A stretch of 32,522 nt of DNA from BOG-908 sp964242035 (GTDB taxonomy: Bacteria; Pseudomonadota; Alphaproteobacteria; Acetobacterales; Acetobacteraceae): positions 1 to 32,522 of the forward strand of contig CAXTCL010000013.1 of NCBI GenBank assembly GCA_964242035.1. Direction: 5' to 3'. Below, piece by piece: positions 8,661 to 16,033 of the stretch (positions are counted from its first letter, which is position 1; each line of letters starts with the position of its first letter). A model generated the notes under the pieces. The model had not been told where the DNA came from and made no database searches. It was given only the letters and a program-made list of their open reading frames with translations. The translations under genes were made by a program, and so were the position numbers.

Positions 8661-9153
8661 CCGTCGCAGCATCGAGACACACGAACAGCTATTGGCATCG
8701 GACATGCTCGTGAGTTGTTTCGACGTCGGCTACTAACGTCTCCTGCTATATTCGCGGCAGGAAGTATAGGACATTAATTGGCCGAAAGGAGAATGGCAGC
8801 TTTGGGCGGCTAACTACATCAAGCTAGTCATGCTGTCCGCCGTAGGTCGGCAGCTACCGACCCGAAGTTGGACAGTAGCGCTTATCATGCAAGCGAGTAA
8901 GCAGACATCCGTAACATGGCTACCCGAATGCAGCGTACCCGCCCGTTGCGCCCAACTGGGACCTCTTCTACGTATGCTGACTGCTAAGAGCAGAAGCTTG
9001 GGCGATGGCGCCGGCTCACGTTGACGTATAAAGATGCACAAACTCTGTTTCGGGCCGCACCCGACAAAAGCGGACACTCCCGGATTGGTTGAGACTCGGC
9101 TACTAGTAGGTTCGGAGATACCTGTCGGCTGCGCTGCAAGGGAGGCATTTAAG
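8661..9153. other. non-coding leader of the accessory island
   Basis: This 490-nt stretch has no convincing gene and is clearly less GC-rich than its left flank. It holds a hairpin GGTCGG-CAGCTA-CCGACC at 8845-8862 and scattered words such as GGCCGAAAGGAGAATGGCAG (8780-8799), ACCGACCCGAAG (8856-8867), GCAGACAT (8901-8908) and GCGGACACTCC (9070-9080). From memory these resemble a loose class of degenerate intergenic sequence built around GCGGACATT words. A TATATT at 8747-8752 could be a -10 box but lacks a good -35, so I cannot place the island promoter. Confidence 0.5.
9138..9145 (+). promoter_or_regulatory. ribosome binding site selecting a TTG start
   Basis: AAGGGAGG lies 8 nt before TTG at 9154, an almost ideal Shine-Dalgarno site and spacing. 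Neither the in-frame ATG at 9034 nor the ATG at 9184 has anything comparable, so this site decides the start of the DUF262 gene. Confidence 0.65.
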
Positions 9154-10302
9154 TTGTCGGACGGATTTATTAGCACGGGCGAGATGAAGGCGCTAGAAGA
9201 GGCGCACGGGGTTGAGGACGAAGTGATTGACGAAAACGTCGAGCTTACGCATCCGTTCGACCCAAGCAAGATTCGTGTCACGACTGAGCCTCGGACGATT
9301 GACTCACTTATTCGCAGAATAAACCACGGGGAAATCGACCTCGCCCCTGCTTTCCAGCGTCGTGCCCGCCTTTGGAAGCCGCATAGGAAAGGTCAACTGA
9401 TCGAGTCTATTCTCCTGCGCATCCCCCTCCCAGTATTCTATGTGGCTGCGACTGAGGACGATATGTGGTCCGTAGTCGACGGGCTACAGCGGCTCACGAC
9501 AATCCATGACTTTCTTTCTGATGAATTTCCTCTGTTCGGACTGGAGTATCTCCACCATCTCGAGGGTTCAAATTTCTTAAAGCTTCCGCGCGCGATGCAA
9601 CGACGAGTTGAGGAGACCTCGTTGGTGCTCAACATTATTCAGCCGGGCACTCCGGACGAGGTGATGATCAATATCTTCAGGCGTCTAAACACCGGCGGCC
9701 TCCCGCTCACTGGTCAAGAAATCCGGAACGCGCTCTACAAGGGACGCGTCCGCCAGTTCCTCGCCGACATGGTTGTGACCGAGCCCTTCCAGCGTGCCAC
9801 AGACGGTCGTGTCAGTGACGAACGCATGGACGCTCAAGAGTGCGTGTTGCGTTTCACCGCCTTTTATTTAAACGGTTGGCGTAACTACGATCGGAATGAC
9901 CTTGACGCCTACCTCAGCGAAGCAATGCGACAGATAAATGGTCTAGGACAGGCAAATTTCGATAAAGTGTGCGCACGGTTTCTAGTGGCGATGGATGCTG
10001 CATACGAGATTTTCGGACTGGACGCGTTTCGGAAACGTTACTTCGCGTTCGATGGTCGTAAGCCAGTGAGCAAAGCCCTTTTCGAGGTTTGGAGCGTCAA
10101 TCTAGCCAACCTGGAACCAGACCAACTTAACGCGTTGATCAATCGGCGCGACACGGTGAAGGTTTCATTCATGAATTTGATGAAATCCGACAACTTTTTC
10201 GACGTGTCAATCTCCTCCTCAACAGGCACGATACAGCGCGTACACAAGCGTTTTGTTGCAATAGAGGAGCTCATAAGGCAAGTCATTGGCGGAGAGGATT
10301 GA
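9154..10302 (+). CDS. DUF262 domain protein (ParB/GmrSD-N-like)
   Basis: The product is about 382 residues from the TTG at 9154. It carries the DUF262 fold: RTIDSLIRRINHGEIDLAPAFQR (about residues 48-70), VVDGLQRLTTI (Asp near 109; the family's DGQQR motif with Leu replacing the first Gln), and the later NIFRRLNTGGLPLTGQEIRNALY (about 171-193). The family is related to ParB-like nuclease/NTPase folds and forms the N-terminal half of type IV GmrSD-like enzymes; here there is no C-terminal HNH DUF1524 motif, so it is a stand-alone DUF262 with a helical C terminus. The next gene begins 4 nt after its stop. Lower GC and more A/T-ending codons than flanking genes indicate transfer. Role in defence is inference from family and context. 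Confidence 0.85.
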   Translation: MSDGFISTGEMKALEEAHGVEDEVIDENVELTHPFDPSKIRVTTEPRTIDSLIRRINHGEIDLAPAFQRRARLWKPHRKGQLIESILLRIPLPVFYVAATEDDMWSVVDGLQRLTTIHDFLSDEFPLFGLEYLHHLEGSNFLKLPRAMQRRVEETSLVLNIIQPGTPDEVMINIFRRLNTGGLPLTGQEIRNALYKGRVRQFLADMVVTEPFQRATDGRVSDERMDAQECVLRFTAFYLNGWRNYDRNDLDAYLSEAMRQINGLGQANFDKVCARFLVAMDAAYEIFGLDAFRKRYFAFDGRKPVSKALFEVWSVNLANLEPDQLNALINRRDTVKVSFMNLMKSDNFFDVSISSSTGTIQRVHKRFVAIEELIRQVIGGED

Positions 10303-10305
10303 CGA

Positions 10306-11466
10306 GTGTTAGAGCAGCTGCGACTGGACAACTTCAAATGCTTCAAGAGTGAACCGATTTCTCTTCATCGGCTCACCTTGCTCTCTGGTGTAAACGGGGC
10401 GGGCAAGAGCAGCGTCATCCAAGCTCTCCTGGTTCTTCGGCAAATCTGCTTGCAGGGCGCCGTCGCTGCGCCACAGGTATCGTTTTCCGGCGAGCTTGTC
10501 GACCTCGGTCGGGCGGCAGATATTTTATTCAGTTCGGCAGACGAAGACAAGATTTGCCTTGAGCTCCAGGCCGAGGAGTGCCCAATCCTACAAGCCAGTT
10601 TCCTGGTCGACATCGAGGGTGGCGAGGCAAGTTGGGCTACTCTTGACGAGGCTCACGACGTCATTCGCGTGATGGCAGAGCGCGGGGTCGCTCTATTTAG
10701 CGGCGGTCCGTTTGGCGCTCCGGGAATTGCGGACTTCAACTATTTGAACGCAGAGCGATACGGGCCACGCAAGGCCTTGCCCGTTGACGATCGGCACGGA
10801 CGGCTATTCGACCTTGGAAAGCACGGTGAATACGTTTTTGATGCGCTTCTCCGCCATCAGGATCGAGTCACTTTGACTCCCGAGGATCCTCGACACTTAC
10901 AAGGGGCACCCGGAGATAGGCTCCGTGATCAGATCGAAGCATGGCTAGACGAGATCTGCCCTGGTGTGCAGTTGGATATCGCTGGCGTTCCTCGGGCCGA
11001 TATAGCTGTCGGATCCTTCTCGTTTGGGCGAGAGGGTGCGCTTCGCTCACCTAACTACCGAGCTACCAACGTGGGCTTCGGACTTAGCTACATTCTTCCT
11101 GTGCTCGCGGCTCTACTTGCAGCGCCCAAAGATGGACTGGTCCTCATCGAAAACCCCGAGGCTCATCTCCATCCGCGCGGTCAAACCAAGATGGGAGAGC
11201 TTTGCGCCCGGGCTGCTGCAGCACGCGTCCAGGTGATTATCGAGACGCACAGCGACCACGTACTCGACGGGGCTCGCCTCGCCGTCAGGGACGGTATTTT
11301 AAGCCGCGATGATGTTGTTTTTCATTACCTCCAGCAGATTGATGGGCTGGCCGTCCGAACAAGCCCGAAGATCGATGCCGAAGGCCGGTTATCCGAGTGG
11401 CCAGAAGGTTTCTTCGATCAACATCGCAAAAATGCAGCTCGGCTTGCCCGGCCAAGGCGAAACTAA
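10306..11466 (+). CDS. AAA/ABC-type ATPase with DUF3696-like C terminus
   Basis: The 386-residue product is an SMC/OLD-like ATPase. It opens with LRLDNFKCF and a Walker A GVNGAGKSS (residues 28-36); a Walker B region LVLIENPEAHLHP (about 278-290) and a switch/H-motif ETHSDHVLDGARL (about 313-325) follow. The C-terminal stretch ending LSEWPEGFFDQ matches what I remember of DUF3696, a domain usually at the end of such ATPases. No TOPRIM nuclease domain is visible, so the protein is probably an energy-dependent sensor or clamp and not itself the nuclease. GTG start at 10306 with GGAGAGG about 8 nt upstream, lying in the end of the DUF262 gene, implies coupled translation. Composition matches its two neighbours. 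Confidence 0.88.
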   Translation: MLEQLRLDNFKCFKSEPISLHRLTLLSGVNGAGKSSVIQALLVLRQICLQGAVAAPQVSFSGELVDLGRAADILFSSADEDKICLELQAEECPILQASFLVDIEGGEASWATLDEAHDVIRVMAERGVALFSGGPFGAPGIADFNYLNAERYGPRKALPVDDRHGRLFDLGKHGEYVFDALLRHQDRVTLTPEDPRHLQGAPGDRLRDQIEAWLDEICPGVQLDIAGVPRADIAVGSFSFGREGALRSPNYRATNVGFGLSYILPVLAALLAAPKDGLVLIENPEAHLHPRGQTKMGELCARAAAARVQVIIETHSDHVLDGARLAVRDGILSRDDVVFHYLQQIDGLAVRTSPKIDAEGRLSEWPEGFFDQHRKNAARLARPRRN

Positions 11467-11468
11467 TA

Positions 11469-12440
11469 ATGACGGAGTATGTGTTCAATTCGGCATCTAA
11501 CGACGCACTCAACGGTGGCTTGTACGCCGCGACTGCTTTGATTGCGACGCTTGTGCAGACGCTCGCGGAACTCGACATCCGGCTTTCCGGGCCTACCCGC
11601 GCCCTTAAACTCCCACGCAACCCATGGGACCTGCTGGTGACGTGCGATGCCGATGGCCAACCCTTATCACTTGGAGAGGTGGTCAACTCCTTTTACGAGG
11701 ATAGCCAGACACGAGAGCTTGCGACCTTCTTTGATGCGCTGCAATGTTATGCACCGGCTGTCGAGCAGTTGGATGATAGCACCATAGACGCTATCCTTCG
11801 GCTCTCCCCAACTGGTTCTGCGGCAGGCCACGAGGCCGTCTTCGCCGCAATATGCGAAGCTGGCTACGAGGCCATGCAATGCGCTGTCACGGGCGGCACG
11901 CTGGTAAGCATAGCGCACGAGCGCTGGGACTTTGACCACGCGGTCGTAGAGTGCGGCAAACAACCACTTGAGTTGGATCACGCTAGCCAACCGTATCACG
12001 TGGACGGAATCGTCCAGCGCACACGCGAGGCCGCCCGCAAAGCAGTTACGCGCCAAAACTTTGAAACTATTCGACAGAGCGCGTTTTCATCCCTCGCCTG
12101 GGGACAGGATGTCGCAGGGCAATTTGCGACGTTTCCTGCGGAATATCTTGGTCTCGCATTCACCCGTTTGGCCAGCCTCGATGAGATGGCGAGGCTCTGG
12201 AAGACGTTGGGCTCGTCGGAGCCCGATCCGGGTAGCATGGTGCTTCGCAATGAGAGTGAGCTTACCATGCAAAATTATGGACGAGACCGCCGCTTTCGCT
12301 CCTCAACGGGAGAAGTGAAGACCTACGAGAAACACGTGTGGATCGACCGCGGTAACCGCATCCATCTAATCCTTGATCACTCTCATCGGAGTGTAGAGAT
12401 TGGATATGTAGGTCCGCACCTACGGACTTGGAACTACTAG
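11469..12440 (+). CDS. unrecognised third protein of the DUF262-ATPase cassette
   Basis: The 323-residue product starts 2 nt after the ATPase stop, so it belongs to the same transcript. I recognise no family. It is acidic and mostly helical through about residue 250, without signal peptide or membrane segment. The last 60 residues change character: RRFRSSTGEVKTYEKHV, then DRGNRIHLILDH, then RSVEIGYVGPHL, a beta-strand pattern with basic residues that resembles the RelE/ParE-like toxin fold (strand, R-I-x-x-x-D, I-G-x-x-G-x-H). That resemblance is weak and by eye. If real, this protein could be the toxic effector held in check by the other two. The ribosome binding site is poor (AAGGCG about 10 nt upstream). 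Confidence 0.7.
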   Translation: MTEYVFNSASNDALNGGLYAATALIATLVQTLAELDIRLSGPTRALKLPRNPWDLLVTCDADGQPLSLGEVVNSFYEDSQTRELATFFDALQCYAPAVEQLDDSTIDAILRLSPTGSAAGHEAVFAAICEAGYEAMQCAVTGGTLVSIAHERWDFDHAVVECGKQPLELDHASQPYHVDGIVQRTREAARKAVTRQNFETIRQSAFSSLAWGQDVAGQFATFPAEYLGLAFTRLASLDEMARLWKTLGSSEPDPGSMVLRNESELTMQNYGRDRRFRSSTGEVKTYEKHVWIDRGNRIHLILDHSHRSVEIGYVGPHLRTWNY

Positions 12441-12856
12441 TATAGATGGTCTTGCTGCTCATATTGTGAAAGTCGTTAAGAGTGCCTGGAGAGTTCATTT
12501 GGGCTAGATTGCGTTCAAGCCGATCATTTCCACGTCAGTTTAGCAGATAGCTTCCCATCCGCCACTTTCGGCCGTGTTTTCCGCCGCACGCAATGAATGC
12601 TGCTTCTGCAGTCTTCAAGTATCGATTCAAAGGCGTGTCGTAGCAGCAGCCTGCCCGGCGTATAGGCCCGGCAATCTCCCAACATCCCCAAATACAACTT
12701 GCCCACCTCCAACTTTGCGTTCTACAAACGTTCCCCCAACCTACTAACCAGGCGCCCACCACCCTGAACGCACTCTCCCCCCAAGCACCCGACCCAACCC
12801 AAGCAGCCCACCGAGCCGAAAACCTCGCCGACTGCCTGGAACTGCGTGACCTCGGC
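12441..12856. other. right island junction region, no convincing gene
   Basis: Composition shifts back to GC-rich between about 12500 and 12740. AGCAGCCTGC at 12645-12654 repeats exactly a word at 8650-8659 on the other side of the island. A 62-codon minus-strand frame (12524-12712) with the phrase YTPGRLLLRHAFESILED may be a gene remnant but I cannot name it. From 12644 the plus strand is open in the frame of the next gene but holds no ATG, GTG or TTG before 12857. No terminator is evident after the third island gene. Confidence 0.5.
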
Positions 12857-13426
12857 ATGGCCTTAGCCCGAGCCGCTGCCGCCCGCGCCTTGGCCGCCCA
12901 CGACCAACCCCACCCCGCCCAAGAACCCACCCCCGCCACCCAACAGCCCACCCCCCAACCTCCACCCGCCCCAAAACCCGCAGATCCAGACCTGGCCTTC
13001 GCGCGACACTCCCGCAGCGTCCGCCAGTCCGTCGAGCTATGGGAAAAGATCGTCAACAACACCTTCGCCCGCCGCCCCCAATCCCCCCACCAAACCTGGT
13101 CCGAACCCGCGCACCCCGACCCAGACCAAGACCTCGACGACCTCCTCTGCGACTACGAGCAGCCCCTCTTCTCCGAGGGGGACGCCGGCAACCTCTACGA
13201 AGCCGTAGGCAACCTCGCCCGCCTCTCCCCCGCCCACAACGCCGCCCCCGAAACCCTCCTCGAAACCATCGAGCAAACCCTGACCGCCCACCCAGACGAC
13301 CACCTCTCCACCAACTTCACCCGCATCTGCCAAATCTTCAGCATCGAGCCGAACCGCTTCCTTCTCCAACCCCACCTCGAATCCCAGCTACGCCCCCCAC
13401 CGGACCGCTACCCGAAACTGGAATGA
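12857..13426 (+). CDS. hypothetical protein, possibly 5'-truncated
   Basis: The product is 189 residues from the only in-frame ATG: an alanine-rich helix, a Pro/Gln-rich linker (about residues 18-45), then an acidic helical domain with DLDDLLCDYE and a C-terminal helical part. I do not recognise a family. Codon choice is strongly C-ending like the chromosome, not like the island. The frame stays open 213 nt upstream and reads protein-like sequence (AAHRAENLADCLELRDLGM) leading into the ATG, without a ribosome binding site at 12857. This suggests that the original start lay further upstream and was lost, perhaps by island insertion, or that a CTG at 12764 is used. Function unknown. Confidence 0.55.
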   Translation: MALARAAAARALAAHDQPHPAQEPTPATQQPTPQPPPAPKPADPDLAFARHSRSVRQSVELWEKIVNNTFARRPQSPHQTWSEPAHPDPDQDLDDLLCDYEQPLFSEGDAGNLYEAVGNLARLSPAHNAAPETLLETIEQTLTAHPDDHLSTNFTRICQIFSIEPNRFLLQPHLESQLRPPPDRYPKLE

Positions 13427-13451
13427 CCCCCATCCCGCCATAACCCCGACC

Positions 13452-13520
13452 CAAGCAAGCAGTCCTTTTTTAAAAAAAGGAGCAGAAAACTTTCATCACC
13501 GCGCATCTGCAACGGCCGGT
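13452..13520 (-). repeat. orphan L unit with half centre B
   Basis: A slightly decayed L unit (GTCC/GGAG stem, 13461-13482) is followed by GCGCATCTGCAACGGCC, the left half of centre B. No R unit follows before nadE, so this is a half element just after the stop of the hypothetical gene, consistent with terminator use. Confidence 0.75.
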
Positions 13521-13873
13521 CCCATCCGGACGCGCCGACGCACGGCAGCGCCAAGCCACCCGTCTGCCGCCGCGCTGTCCGATGTCTGTCGGACTGGCCG
13601 CCCCCAGCCTTGCCTGCGCGCGCAAACCCACCGCCCAACTGCAAACCCAGTTTCTCTGTTCGGTTTGAGCGTCGTTTCTCCGTCCCGGCCTGCAACACCC
13701 CAAGGCGACGGCAGTGTTTTCAGTCAAGCCTGGCCAAAGGCCACCGCCCTTGCGGCGCGAAGCGGGCTTTACGGAAAATGCTGTCGCCGCCAAGCTAAAC
13801 CAGGTCGGGCGCCCACCCCCCCAAACAGCCCCCAACATTGCACCCCACCCTACGTCCCCCTACCTATCCGCCC
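13521..13873. other. intergenic region upstream of nadE
   Basis: The 350 nt before nadE show no gene. They contain a small hairpin GTCCGA-TGTCTG-TCGGAC at 13577-13594 and the large imperfect inverted repeat described separately at 13704-13788. The last 60 nt before nadE are almost purine-free and C-rich, with no Shine-Dalgarno site. Confidence 0.55.
13704..13788. repeat. imperfect inverted repeat, REP-like
   Basis: The left arm 13704-13730 (GGCGAC...GTTTTCAGTCAAGCC) pairs with the right arm 13765-13788 (GGCTTTACGGAAAATGCTGTCGCC reversed) with a few mismatches and a 3-nt bulge. Inside lies a smaller palindrome TGGCC-AAA-GGCCA at 13731-13743. It is unlike the common A/T-rich repeat and occurs once in this window. 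Confidence 0.7.
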
Positions 13874-15547
13874 ATGCCCACCCCGCCCGACACCCTGCGC
13901 ATCGCCCTAGCCCAGCTAAACCCCCACGAAGGCCAGATCACCGCCAACCTGGCCCAAATCCGAGCCGCCCGAGCCGAAGCCGCGGCCCTTGGCGCAGACC
14001 TCCTCGTCACCCCAGAATTCTCCATAGCCGGCTACCCCCCAGAAGACCTCGTCCGAAAAGCCGCCTTCGTAACCGACTGCGAAACCGCCATAGCCGAATT
14101 AGCCAAAGACACCGCCGACAACGGCCCAGGCCTGATCGTAGGCGGCCCCTGGAGAGACAACCACGCCATCTACAACGCTGGCTTCCTCCTGGACGGCGGC
14201 CAGATCACCGCCCGCCGCGCCAAGCACGAACTCCCCAACTACGGCGTCTTCGACGACAAACGCGTCTTCGACCCCGGCCCCGCCCCCGGCCCGGTCGTCT
14301 TCCGCGGCATCCGCCTGGGCCTGATGATCTGCGAGGACTGGTGGTTCCCCACAGTCGCCGAAACCCTTGCCGAGACCGGCGCCGAGCTCCTACTCTCCAT
14401 CAACGGCTCCCCCTACGAATCCGACAAATCCGGCCGCCGCGTCCAACTAGCCGTCGCCCGCGTGGTAGAGACCAACCTCGCCTTCATCTTCCTCAACCAG
14501 GTCTGCGGCCAGGACGAACTCGTCTTCGACGGCGCCAGCTTCGTCCTGAACCCAGACCGCACCCTGGCCCACGTCCTCCCCTCCTTCCGCCCCGCCCTAC
14601 AAATCACCGACTGGCACCGCCAAAACGGCCAATTCATCTGCACCCCCACCGCCCTACCGCCCGAACCCGCCCCCGAGGACCTCACCTACAGAGGCCTCTG
14701 CCTCGGCCTGTCCGACTACGTCCGCAAGAACCGCTTCCCCGGCATCCTCCTAGGCCTCTCCGGCGGCATAGACTCAGCCCTCTCCGCAGCAATCGCGGTT
14801 GACGCCCTAGGCCCAGACCGCGTCCGAGCCGTAATGCTTCCCAGCCCCTACACCAGCCAGCACAGCCTGGATGACGCCGCTGAATGCGCCCGCCTCCTAA
14901 ACATTCGCCTGGACACAGTAGAAATAACCCCCGCCATAAACGCCGCCAACGCCGCCCTGGCCCCCCTATTCACCAACCTCCCAGACGACATCACCGAAGA
15001 AAACATCCAATCAAGAGCCCGCGGCCTCCTCCTGATGGCCATGAGCAACAAGTTCGGCCACATGCTGCTGACCACAGGCAACAAGAGCGAAATGTCCGTA
15101 GGCTACGCCACTCTCTACGGTGACATGTGCGGCGGCTACTCAGTCCTGAAAGACGTCTACAAAACCACCGTCTTCGCCCTAAGCACCTGGCGCAACGCAA
15201 ACCACCCCGAAGGCGCCCAAGGCCCCAACGGCCCCGTAATGCCCCAACGCGTAATCACCAAACCCCCCAGCGCCGAGCTGAAACACGACCAAACCGACCA
15301 AGACAGCCTCCCCCCCTACGAAGAACTGGACGCCATCCTCGCCGGCCTCGTCGAAGGCGAGAAATCCGTCTGCGACCTGGTACAAACCGGCTTCGACCGC
15401 GAAACGGTAGTGCGCGTATGGAAGATGCTGGATCGCGCCGAATACAAGCGCCGCCAGGCCCCGCCAGGCGTGAAGATCACGTCCCGCGCGTTCGGGCGGG
15501 ACCGGCGGTATCCCATAACGAACGGCTACACGGGGCTGGTGGCGTGA
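13874..15547 (+). CDS. nadE: glutamine-dependent NAD+ synthetase
   Basis: The 557-residue product makes NAD+ from nicotinic acid adenine dinucleotide, ATP and glutamine, the last step of NAD synthesis. The N-terminal nitrilase-type glutaminase domain shows its Glu48 (TPEFSIAGYPPEDL), Lys117 (KHELPNYGVFD) and Cys153 (MICEDWW) triad. The C-terminal synthetase domain has the ATP-pyrophosphatase P-loop LSGGIDS at 295-301, then MPSPYTS, TTGNKSE and GGYSVLKDVYKT. Length matches glutamine-dependent enzymes. The ATG at 13874 is chosen because MPTPPDTLRIALAQLNP is the usual beginning; there is no visible ribosome binding site in the C-rich leader, so a leaderless transcript is possible. It is followed immediately by a repeat pair. 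Confidence 0.95.
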   Translation: MPTPPDTLRIALAQLNPHEGQITANLAQIRAARAEAAALGADLLVTPEFSIAGYPPEDLVRKAAFVTDCETAIAELAKDTADNGPGLIVGGPWRDNHAIYNAGFLLDGGQITARRAKHELPNYGVFDDKRVFDPGPAPGPVVFRGIRLGLMICEDWWFPTVAETLAETGAELLLSINGSPYESDKSGRRVQLAVARVVETNLAFIFLNQVCGQDELVFDGASFVLNPDRTLAHVLPSFRPALQITDWHRQNGQFICTPTALPPEPAPEDLTYRGLCLGLSDYVRKNRFPGILLGLSGGIDSALSAAIAVDALGPDRVRAVMLPSPYTSQHSLDDAAECARLLNIRLDTVEITPAINAANAALAPLFTNLPDDITEENIQSRARGLLLMAMSNKFGHMLLTTGNKSEMSVGYATLYGDMCGGYSVLKDVYKTTVFALSTWRNANHPEGAQGPNGPVMPQRVITKPPSAELKHDQTDQDSLPPYEELDAILAGLVEGEKSVCDLVQTGFDRETVVRVWKMLDRAEYKRRQAPPGVKITSRAFGRDRRYPITNGYTGLVA

Positions 15548-15682
15548 AGAAAGAAAGGCCTTCTTTTTTGCAAAAAAGAAGCAAAAAACTCTTATCCGTG
15601 CTGTCGCGGACCTCTCAACAGCCGCCGACAGGGAGCAAAAGTTTTTTGCTTCTTTTTTTCAAAAAAGAAGGCCTTGCTTCCT
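15548..15682. repeat. L+R repeat pair, centre A, filling stop-to-start gap
   Basis: The element begins at the base after the nadE stop and ends at the base before the next ATG. L unit about 15548-15598 has a perfect CTTCTTTTTT-GC-AAAAAAGAAG stem. The centre pairs CTGTCGCGG (15601-15609) with CCGCCGACAG (about 15622-15631). R unit runs to about 15682. Confidence 0.92.
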
Positions 15683-16033
15683 ATGTCTGACATCTTTGCC
15701 CCAGAAGGCGGCTGGCGCGTCCGCATCCTGGACATGTCCGGCGGCGCCGAAGACAACATCGTAGAAGACGTCAAAGGCTTCCCCACCCTCATGCAGGCCA
15801 ACGCCTTTGCCCGCGCCTACGTGCGTGACAGCATGGAGCTATGCCGCGCCCCCGGCCTCGCGCCCCGTGACGTGCTCGCCGCCTGGTTCGCCTACGGCGA
15901 GGACGTCCACGTGCTGGACGCCCCCGACGACGGCTGGCGCAGCGCCAACGAGCTCAGCACCTTCTCCGAACAGCCCGCCCGCCCCGAGGAGCGCGATTGG
16001 CGAACCCTCGATCCCCGCCGGGAAGAAGAGTAG
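15683..16033 (+). CDS. hypothetical protein upstream of gltX
   Basis: The product is 116 residues, acidic, soluble and without recognisable domain: an N-terminal beta-like part (GGWRVRILDMSGGAEDNIVEDV), a helix with FPTLMQANAFARAYVRDSMELC (about 32-54), and a charged tail ending DPRREEE. I think related proteins occur next to gltX in Acetobacteraceae, but this is memory. The ATG at 15683 follows directly on the repeat, whose GAAGG 12 nt upstream is the only Shine-Dalgarno-like sequence. The stop codon (16031-16033) is immediately followed by the gltX ATG, with no gap, so the two are almost certainly co-transcribed and translationally coupled. Confidence 0.75.
   Translation: MSDIFAPEGGWRVRILDMSGGAEDNIVEDVKGFPTLMQANAFARAYVRDSMELCRAPGLAPRDVLAAWFAYGEDVHVLDAPDDGWRSANELSTFSEQPARPEERDWRTLDPRREEE

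Noticed and set aside
9021..9032. TTGACG next to TATAAA in the island leader
   Set aside because: The two boxes are adjacent with no 16-18 nt spacer, so they do not form a promoter together.
8661..12440. Island as a prophage or integron cassette
   Set aside because: No integrase, structural phage gene, attC-like long palindrome at gene ends or tRNA attachment site is visible.
12524..12712. Minus-strand frame with YTPGRLLLRHAFESILED, possibly a gene remnant
   Set aside because: Only about 60 codons, uncertain start, no family recognised. It may be debris at the island junction but cannot be supported as a gene.
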